Positions 37,231-43,348 of a stretch of DNA of 43,348 bases are shown here, in pieces (position 1 is the first letter of the stretch; each line of letters starts with the position of its first letter). Location of the stretch: NCBI RefSeq assembly GCF_000818175.1, contig NZ_JTIY01000002.1, positions 839,688 to 883,035 on the forward strand. Direction: 5' to 3'. The translations under genes and the position numbers were made by a program. The stretch comes from Streptomyces sp. AcH 505 (GTDB lineage Bacteria > Actinomycetota > Actinomycetes > Streptomycetales > Streptomycetaceae). The notes under the pieces are model-generated. The model searched no databases. It saw only the letters and a list, made by a program, of their open reading frames with translations, and had not been told where the DNA came from.

Positions 37231-38445
37231 TCAATCGCCGAGCCGGCTTCCGTGCTCCTCTTCGGTGACGACGGCGCCGGCGGAGAGGAGCGTCGCACCG
37301 GCGAGGCTGCCCCAGAGGGCTGCCGGGCCGTACGGTGCGAGCGCGGTGATGACCGCCGGGGAGACGGCGAGGCCGAAGCCCGTGGAGAGCTGGAAGCGGG
37401 TGAGGGCGCGTCCCAGGACATGGGCCGGGGCGAGGGCGGTGACGAGCGCGGTGGCGCTGCCGGCATAGATGATCTCGCCGATCGTGCAGACCACGGACAC
37501 CGCGGCGACGGCCGGGGCGCCCCAGCCGTGTCCCAGGGACGTGGCCACCAGGAAACCGAGGTAGGACACGGTGAGCACCACCCCGGCGAAAGCGAGCACC
37601 GTCCGCCGGGAGAAGCGGGACAGCAGAACGGTGACCGGAACCTGGAGGGTGACCACCAGCACCGTGTTGGCCACGAAGATGGCCGCCGACCACACCGGGG
37701 AGGCGTGCAACTCGGTCACCAGGACCAGCGGGAGGGCGATTTCGGGAACGTTGAGGCAGAAGGCGTAGATCACGTTGGCGGCGAGCAGCGCGCGCATACG
37801 GGGTGCGGGCCCGTCGTCCCGGTCCTCGGCCGGGCCCGCGGCCGGCCGGGCGTGCAGGTGGACCGACCACACCAGGGCCGCCGCGGTGAGATAGGCGAGT
37901 CCGGTGACGGCCGCCAGCGCCTGCAACGCGGTGGCGCCGCCCGTCAGACATACGGTGGCGAGGAGCGCGCCCGCGCCCATGCCGGCGTTGCGCAGAGCGC
38001 GGCCCGCCGCGAGAGCGGTGTCGCGTTCCCGGCCGTGGGCGACCGTCGCCACAAGAGCCGCGTGGGCGGCGGGCCACGCCTGGTTGCCGATGCCGAGGAA
38101 GAGCGCCGCCGTCGAGAACGCCCAGACGTGCCCCGCCGGGGCGGCCAGCAGCAGCGCCACGCCCACCACCCGCACCAGCATCGACGCCGCCACGACCGCG
38201 CTGCGCGCGCCCCGGTCCAGCCATCGGCCGACCGCCGGCATGCACACCAGCCCCGCGACGATGCCGAGCGTCATGGCGATGCCGGTGGCCGGAGCCGACA
38301 GCCTCAGCACCGTCACCCCGTAGAGCAGCAGAAAGGGCCGCAGCAGGCCGGTGCCGAGCGCGTCCACGGCCAGGGCGACGGCGTAGCGGGGACCTCCGGA
38401 GGCCCGGACGAGGGCGGCGGGCCGGACTTTGGTGGTGGTTGCCAT
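37231..38445 (-). CDS. Major facilitator superfamily transporter, probable exporter
   Basis: 404 residues, with about 12 hydrophobic helices arranged in two halves. The loop 2-3 region shows the basic motif [14 protein letters not shown] typical of MFS drug exporters (residues about 62-75). Small-molecule efflux is likely. The gene is divergent from an ArsR-type regulator with a 37-bp palindrome between, so its expression is probably controlled by that regulator. It could export the cluster product, but its distance from the PKS operon (over 1 kb, with ComB between) makes this only a possibility. Confidence 0.88.
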   Translation of the reverse strand: MATTTKVRPAALVRASGGPRYAVALAVDALGTGLLRPFLLLYGVTVLRLSAPATGIAMTLGIVAGLVCMPAVGRWLDRGARSAVVAASMLVRVVGVALLLAAPAGHVWAFSTAALFLGIGNQAWPAAHAALVATVAHGRERDTALAAGRALRNAGMGAGALLATVCLTGGATALQALAAVTGLAYLTAAALVWSVHLHARPAAGPAEDRDDGPAPRMRALLAANVIYAFCLNVPEIALPLVLVTELHASPVWSAAIFVANTVLVVTLQVPVTVLLSRFSRRTVLAFAGVVLTVSYLGFLVATSLGHGWGAPAVAAVSVVCTIGEIIYAGSATALVTALAPAHVLGRALTRFQLSTGFGLAVSPAVITALAPYGPAALWGSLAGATLLSAGAVVTEEEHGSRLGD

Positions 38446-38476
38446 GGCGCCAACGGTGCGTTCGTCCGCCGGGCCT

Positions 38477-38513
38477 GCGGAGTCGGTTGACGGACACCGT
38501 CAACCGACTCCGC
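38477..38513. promoter_or_regulatory. 37-bp near-perfect palindrome between MFS and ArsR-type genes
   Basis: A 17-bp arm, GCGGAGTCGGTTGACGG (38477-38493), is followed by ACA and its exact reverse complement (38497-38513). Located in the 99-bp divergent promoter region, it is a strong candidate operator for the ArsR-type regulator and includes TTGACG as a possible -35 element. Confidence 0.8.
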
Positions 38514-38544
38514 CGTAGGCCGTCCGGCCAGTGATGATGTGGGT

Positions 38545-39630
38545 ATGACATTGCGGATCGACATCAACGGCCTGCCGCCGGAGCGGCTGCGGTTCGCCGC
38601 CTCCCCGCTGGCCGAGCTGACCGCGATGCTGCATGTGCTGGCCGAACCCGGGCACCATCCGCGGCTCGCCGGCTGGGCCGGGGACGTCTGGGCGGGCCTG
38701 CGGCCGGAGCTGGCCGAGCGGTTGCGGGAGGCGGAGTTCCTCTGGCGTTCCTCACGAGCCGATTTCCTCGTCCCCGCCCGGCCCCGGGCGACCCTCGCCG
38801 AGGAGCTGGACGACGTGGACCGGATCGACGACGAGACGTATGTGACGTCCGCGCTCGTCACCACGTGCGGCAGCAACCGGCTCCACTTCGGCGCGCCGTC
38901 GCCGCTCGCCGACGCGACTGCGCGCGAGCGCGCCCTGGGCCTGGCCCAGGCCCGTGGCGCACTCCAAGGTGCCTTCGCGGAACGGCTGCTGGCGGACCCG
39001 GCCGTCGTACGGGCGCGGGTGCGCCACACCCTGGAACAGTGCGCCGAGGCCTTCTTCGACGCCGCCTGGACAGGCGTCGCCGTGCGACTCGCCACCGACC
39101 TGCGACTGAAGAACGACCTGCTGAAGCGCCAGGGCATCGGCGCCGCGCTGGCATCGGTCTCCGAGGCGGTCACCCTGGCACCGGACGGCGGCCACATCGT
39201 CGTGGACAAGCTCCAGGACAAGTCGACGTCCGCCCAGGGCACCGGGGCCACCTTCATCCCCAGTGTCTTCGGACACCCGCACCTGGTGGCGGTCTACGCG
39301 CCCGGGTGGCAGCCGGTGATGCAGTACCCCGTGGCCGGCCCTGAGCAGTCCGAGCCGGTGTCGCTGGAAACCGTCACGCTACGGCTGGAGGCACTCGCAC
39401 ATCCGGTACGGCTACGGCTGCTGCGCACCCTGGCCCGCGGCCCGCACACCACCGGCGAGCTGGCCCAGGCCTGGGAACTCTCACCCCCGGAGGTCTCCCG
39501 CCACCTCGCGGTCCTGCGCCGCGCGGGCCTGCTCACAGCCCGGCGGCACGGCCGTTACGTCCACTACACCCTCGAACTGCCCGACCTGACGGCGCTGGGA
39601 TCCGACCTGCTGGCGGCCGTACTGCGCTGA
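38545..39630 (+). CDS. ArsR-family winged-helix regulator with N-terminal uncharacterised domain
   Basis: 361 residues. The first roughly 250 form an all-alpha/beta domain seen in streptomycete regulators of the DUF5937 type. The C-terminal 80 residues are an ArsR winged helix: LRLEALAHPVRLRLLRTL, then SPPEVSRHLAVLRRAGLL as recognition helix and RHGRYVHYTL as wing. The ATG at 38545 is chosen; a GTG at 38539 adds two residues. It is divergent from the MFS transporter and probably represses it, releasing the 37-bp palindrome on binding an unknown ligand. Confidence 0.88.
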   Translation: MTLRIDINGLPPERLRFAASPLAELTAMLHVLAEPGHHPRLAGWAGDVWAGLRPELAERLREAEFLWRSSRADFLVPARPRATLAEELDDVDRIDDETYVTSALVTTCGSNRLHFGAPSPLADATARERALGLAQARGALQGAFAERLLADPAVVRARVRHTLEQCAEAFFDAAWTGVAVRLATDLRLKNDLLKRQGIGAALASVSEAVTLAPDGGHIVVDKLQDKSTSAQGTGATFIPSVFGHPHLVAVYAPGWQPVMQYPVAGPEQSEPVSLETVTLRLEALAHPVRLRLLRTLARGPHTTGELAQAWELSPPEVSRHLAVLRRAGLLTARRHGRYVHYTLELPDLTALGSDLLAAVLR

Positions 39631-39706
39631 GCGCCGTGAGCATGGCCGCTACGCGTACGCCCGGCCTTCTCGCGGGCCCCGGTCAGTCCGTCGCGAACTC
39701 CCCTAC

Positions 39707-42700
39707 TCAGCTGCTGTAGACCCCGATCTCGTTGAGCGAGTACCGGTTGTCCGTGCCGCGTTGCGTGCAGGTGATCCGTACGTACCGGGCGCTGCCCGGG
39801 GTGAACGCCCGGTTCTCCACTCCGCCCCTGCCCGCCGTTGTGGTGTGTACGGTCCGCCAGGTCGCGTTGTCCGTCGAGACCTCGATGCGGTACGCGAGTG
39901 CGTACTGGTCGGACCAGTTGAGGGTGACGCGGCCGACCTGGCGGGGTGCGCCGAGGTCGACGGTGATCCAGGCGGTGGGGGTGGTTTTGCTCGCCCAGCG
40001 GGTGGCCGGGTCCTGGTCGATCGCCTTCTTCGGCGGGTACGAGACGATGATCGCGTCCTGGTAGTCCGAAGCGCTCACGCTCGCGCCGGCGGCGAGGTTG
40101 GTGAGGTTGTCGCCGCGGCGGGCCGGGAATTCGACCACCTGCTGGTACGTCGGCCGGTTCTGCCAGGCGATGCGGGGCACGGTGATGCCGCCCATCGCCC
40201 GGTGCACGATCGAGTCGGCGCAGACCTGCTCGCCCGCCCCGCATTCGTCGTCCGCCGGGTAGACCTCGGTCGCCGGCGTGGCCGCCGCCGTGGCCAGGGT
40301 GGAGAGCAGCACGTCGCGGCAGTCGGACACCGAACCGGCCCCGCAGTACGTCTTGTTGAGCGGACTGCTCACGGGCTTGCCGAGCACGGACCTGAGGTCC
40401 TTGTCGACGTAGCTCCACCAACCGTGCTGGAACGACGAGCCCTTGTGTGCCTCGCCCGCCGCGATCCCGGTGGCGGCGCCGCCGGTGCCGTTCTGGCCGC
40501 CCGAAGGCGACTCGTTGATCGGGGCGACGGACGTCAGCGCCTGGTAGAGGTCGTTGCCCAGGTCGGACTTGAACTCGCCCTCCACCAGCAGCGGCCACCA
40601 GGCGTCCAGGATGCGGATCGCGTCGGCGTCGGCGTAGACGCGCGATCCCTTCGCGGTCTCCCTGCGGTGCGAACCGGCCGCGGTCCAGGCCCGCAGCTTC
40701 GCCACCGTCGCTGCCAGGGCGGGGTCGGTGATCTGCGCGCTGTCGATGACGTCCAGCACGGAGGGCAGCACGCTCTCGGCCCGCAGGTCGACCGTCGCGC
40801 CCTCTTCCATGGCCTTCACGAGCTGGACGCGGGTGACATTGCCCGCGGCGACGAGGGCCGAGACCCGCTTGTCGAGGATGTCGGCGCGGTGGACCGAACC
40901 GTTGCCCCAGTCCGAAGCGAAGCCCTTGGCCTGCTTGTTGTTCCAGCTGACGTAGTAGTCCTGGTCGACGGACTGCGGATGATCGGCCGGCGGCGTGACG
41001 GCGGAGGTGTTGCGGACCGGGTCCCAGTTCTGCCACTCGTGGCCGGCCCCGGCCAGGATCGGCTGGTCAGGATCCGTTCCCGCGGCCCGGACCGGATTGA
41101 TGCCCGAGTTGTAGTACGCCGTGTGATCGGCGTCGACGTAGAACCAGTTGAAGGTGTAGCCGACGTCCTGGGCGGCCTTCTGGAAGGTCTGGGCCGAGGT
41201 GATCGCGTTCGGGTCGTTGAACTGCTGGAAGCCGATCACCGAGTCGATGTCGTGCTGGTACGTGGAGCGCAGCGCGGTGAAGGCCACCGGGCGCCCGTCC
41301 ACTTCGCCGGTGTGCGTGACCAGCCCGTACGCACTGCGCTTGCTGACCAGATCGTAGGCACCGGTCCCGGTCGAGTCCGCCACGGTCGCCGACCAGCTGT
41401 TGTGCTTGGTCAGTGTGTCGAAGGGGGTGCACACCCCGCGCAGCAGGTAGTGGTCGGAGGCCCGGGTGGGCGCCGCGCCCGACGGTTCGCAGAGGTCGAC
41501 GGCGAAGGTGTCGGTGATGTCCTGGTTGGCGGAGGTGGCGCTCCAGGAGTAGTCGAGCCCGCGGCCGATCTCCACGTAGAAGCTCAACCCGGGGAAGGCG
41601 GCCCCCCGGACGCGCAGCCCGGGCCCGTCCAGTTCCTGGATCATCAGCAACTGCGGTGCGTAGTAACCCGTTTGTGGCCCGTAGACCGCGACCGGATGGC
41701 CGGAGGCGGTGTGCTCGCCGGACACCACAAGGGCGTTGGACATGCCCTTCTTCGCGGTGATCAGGTCACCGGGCAGCACGCCTGCCGCCGTTGATGCCTT
41801 CGCCGCCTTCGCCGCGCCTGTTCCCGTGCCGTTCTGCGCGTGGCTGAAGGCCTGGACCGTGTCCGGATCCGGTACGGCGACACCCTTCGGGGAGGCGGGG
41901 GAGTTCCCGTACGGGAAGGTGCCGCTGTGGACGGTGGTCACCGCCTCGGAGTCGTCCTGCGCGCGCCACGCGGCGTACGCGGTGTTGCCGGCCGCCGTGC
42001 CGTAGCGCTGCTGGAATTCGAGCTTGGCGAGCGCGTTGCCGACCTCGCCGCCACCGCCGCCACCGAAGATCGCGCCGACGACCGACGCCATCGCCACCAC
42101 ATCCGTGGCCGTGAAGTCCTTGATCGAGGAGCCGTGGCCGGTCAGCACGTACTCACCGGGGTAGCTGTTGGCTCCGACGGTGTCGTCGATCCACGCGTTG
42201 ATGCCGGCCACGTAGTTCTGGATGTCCTGGTACGCCTGCGCGCCCTTGGTGCCGGAGTCACGGACGCGTTCGAGCTGGGCCGTGAGGTCGCTCTCGGTGT
42301 ACGGAGCCACCGCCCACAGGCTCTGCTCCAGGGCGCGGTTGCCCGCCGCGCCGCCCGCGAAGGACGACAACTCGCCCCGGCCGACGTGCCGCAGGACGTC
42401 CATCAGCCACAGCTTGTCCTCACCGGCCGCGTACCCGGCGCCGAACTCGGTCCCCGCGCGGGTCGTTCCCTTGATGTGGGGGGTGCCCGTCGCCTTGTCC
42501 CGGGTGATCGTCACGTCCGACCGGGGCGACTTCGTGCTCTCCACCTGATCGGACGCCACCCCGAACGACGCGTCGTTGAAGTACGCGGCGAGCTGATCCT
42601 CCGTCAGCCCCGAGTAGTCGTGCAGGAGGTTGTCGTACGGCTCTATCTGGTCCGCGGAGTGCTTCGGCCGGGTGCCGACGCTCTGGTGCAGCAGGATCCC

Positions 42701-42940
42701 GGCGAGCGTGGCGTGGCCGTTCTCACCGGCCGGGAGAATGTCCTGGCACTGGCCGAGGCAGGGGTCACCGGCGGCGGGGACCGGGTCAACTCCCGCCGCT
42801 GCCTGGGCGGGTGAGGCGACGACGAGCGTTGCGAGCATCGCGGAGGCCGCGACGACGGAGAGGACGGCTGAGCGAAAGGACGCTCGACGGCGTCGTGAAG
42901 CGGGAGCAGGAGCAGCGGTCACCGGAGCCTCTTCCGTCAT
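39707..42940 (-). CDS. Secreted penicillin-acylase-family (Ntn) hydrolase with C-terminal discoidin domain
   Basis: 1077 residues. A long twin-basic-like N-terminus (ASRRRRASF) and hydrophobic stretch end at a signal-peptidase-type site after SPAQA (about residue 47). The penicillin-acylase fold includes TITRDKATGTPHI and the autocleavage region ITAKKGMSNALVVSGEH, where Ser401-Asn402 would become the new N-terminus of the beta-chain. The C-terminal 130 residues form an F5/8-type-C (discoidin) domain with VDLGAPRQVGRVTLNW and RYVRITCTQ, which usually binds carbohydrates or lipids. Substrates could be acyl-homoserine lactones, lipopeptides or beta-lactams. No neighbour points to a pathway. Confidence 0.9.
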   Translation of the reverse strand: MTEEAPVTAAPAPASRRRRASFRSAVLSVVAASAMLATLVVASPAQAAAGVDPVPAAGDPCLGQCQDILPAGENGHATLAGILLHQSVGTRPKHSADQIEPYDNLLHDYSGLTEDQLAAYFNDASFGVASDQVESTKSPRSDVTITRDKATGTPHIKGTTRAGTEFGAGYAAGEDKLWLMDVLRHVGRGELSSFAGGAAGNRALEQSLWAVAPYTESDLTAQLERVRDSGTKGAQAYQDIQNYVAGINAWIDDTVGANSYPGEYVLTGHGSSIKDFTATDVVAMASVVGAIFGGGGGGEVGNALAKLEFQQRYGTAAGNTAYAAWRAQDDSEAVTTVHSGTFPYGNSPASPKGVAVPDPDTVQAFSHAQNGTGTGAAKAAKASTAAGVLPGDLITAKKGMSNALVVSGEHTASGHPVAVYGPQTGYYAPQLLMIQELDGPGLRVRGAAFPGLSFYVEIGRGLDYSWSATSANQDITDTFAVDLCEPSGAAPTRASDHYLLRGVCTPFDTLTKHNSWSATVADSTGTGAYDLVSKRSAYGLVTHTGEVDGRPVAFTALRSTYQHDIDSVIGFQQFNDPNAITSAQTFQKAAQDVGYTFNWFYVDADHTAYYNSGINPVRAAGTDPDQPILAGAGHEWQNWDPVRNTSAVTPPADHPQSVDQDYYVSWNNKQAKGFASDWGNGSVHRADILDKRVSALVAAGNVTRVQLVKAMEEGATVDLRAESVLPSVLDVIDSAQITDPALAATVAKLRAWTAAGSHRRETAKGSRVYADADAIRILDAWWPLLVEGEFKSDLGNDLYQALTSVAPINESPSGGQNGTGGAATGIAAGEAHKGSSFQHGWWSYVDKDLRSVLGKPVSSPLNKTYCGAGSVSDCRDVLLSTLATAAATPATEVYPADDECGAGEQVCADSIVHRAMGGITVPRIAWQNRPTYQQVVEFPARRGDNLTNLAAGASVSASDYQDAIIVSYPPKKAIDQDPATRWASKTTPTAWITVDLGAPRQVGRVTLNWSDQYALAYRIEVSTDNATWRTVHTTTAGRGGVENRAFTPGSARYVRITCTQRGTDNRYSLNEIGVYSS

Positions 42941-43185
42941 TCGGTCGTGGGGGACACGGTCGGGCGCGCGGGAACACTATTCCCGCTTTCGCCGCAACCA
43001 GGAAGCTCCCGCGGGGCAACTTCCACAGGACCGCAATATTCCGGAGCGGCTGAGAGCCCGAGTCGGGGGCATCCGTCAGACGACCATCTCGTCGACGGTG
43101 GAGTGGGGCGCCATTAGGGTGAGGCGCCGCGGTCCGGTCCGGTCGCGTAGAGCGGATTCACTAGGTGCAGAGGTGTGGCAAGTTC

Positions 43186-43348
43186 ATGAAGCGACCTGGA
43201 CGGCTGTCGAAGATATCGGGGCCGGGCAGCGGAGTGGTGGCCGCGTCCCTCGCCCTGGCCCGCCCCGAGCGGGGCAACTCGGCCACGGACCTGCTGCGAC
43301 GCGCGGCCGGGCACGACGCCGTATGGCTGGCCGCCGCCGTCGCGCTCG
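43186..43348 (+). CDS. Protein of unknown function, 3' truncated
   Basis: Only 54 codons are present before the window ends. The ATG at 43186 has GAGGTG about 10 bp upstream. The peptide is rich in Arg and Gly at the start and enters a hydrophobic stretch (AVWLAAAVAL) at the edge, suggesting a membrane protein such as a PAP2-type phosphatase, but this cannot be confirmed. Upstream, 42941-43185 holds 245 bp without a gene. Confidence 0.45.
   Translation, partial: MKRPGRLSKISGPGSGVVAASLALARPERGNSATDLLRRAAGHDAVWLAAAVAL

Overview
The window reads as the chromosome of a high-GC actinomycete, almost certainly a Streptomyces. GC is very high with GC-rich third codon positions, and operons are tightly packed with ATGA/GTGA overlaps. 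Regulators and enzymes belong to typical streptomycete families (ECF41 sigma factor, Fur/KatG, a sugar ABC importer without its own ATPase, ArsR/MFS pair). No tRNA, rRNA, CRISPR array or intact mobile element was seen.

Left arm (1-5140): a truncated VOC protein, a DHFR-like reductase, an ECF41-type sigma factor with a carboxymuconolactone-decarboxylase-like (AhpD-like) gene that carries an ECF41-type promoter, and a TetR repressor beside a cupin and an alpha/beta hydrolase that share operator-like repeats.

Carbohydrate and stress block (5189-20585): a minus-strand operon for uptake and cleavage of an oligosaccharide (lipoprotein, two permeases, GH1 beta-glucosidase, GH31 alpha-xylosidase) behind a palindromic operator; a divergent Fur-type repressor/katG pair; two GH13 enzymes with a flavin-type oxidoreductase; and a DinB-like protein.

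Biosynthetic cluster (20618-35989): the highlight. A minus-strand operon runs AT-ACP -> a 2017-residue iterative PKS (FabL-type ER, KS, CLF-like KS, KR, DH) -> a KAS III homologue with Ser in place of Cys -> cytochrome P450 -> Rieske oxygenase -> galK, galJ, galI, galH. The O-methyltransferase galG converges on it from the other strand. galG-K match the five-gene methoxymalonyl-ACP set (FkbG-K type). Together with the odd single-module PKS this matches what I recall of the galbonolide (rustmicin) locus of Streptomyces galbus, so I predict a galbonolide-type 14-membered macrolactone. The likely workflow: GalH/J/K/I/G make methoxymalonyl on the free ACP GalJ; the AT-ACP protein loads malonyl/methylmalonyl; GalB condenses and reduces iteratively; the KAS III-like protein primes or releases; P450 and Rieske enzymes oxidise. 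No thioesterase, phosphopantetheinyl transferase or cluster-specific activator is visible.

Right arm (35990-43348): a relatively AT-rich, gene-poor 0.5 kb spacer, a ComB-like phosphatase, an MFS exporter divergent from an ArsR-type regulator with a 37-bp palindrome between them, a secreted penicillin-acylase-type hydrolase with a discoidin domain, and the start of a truncated gene.
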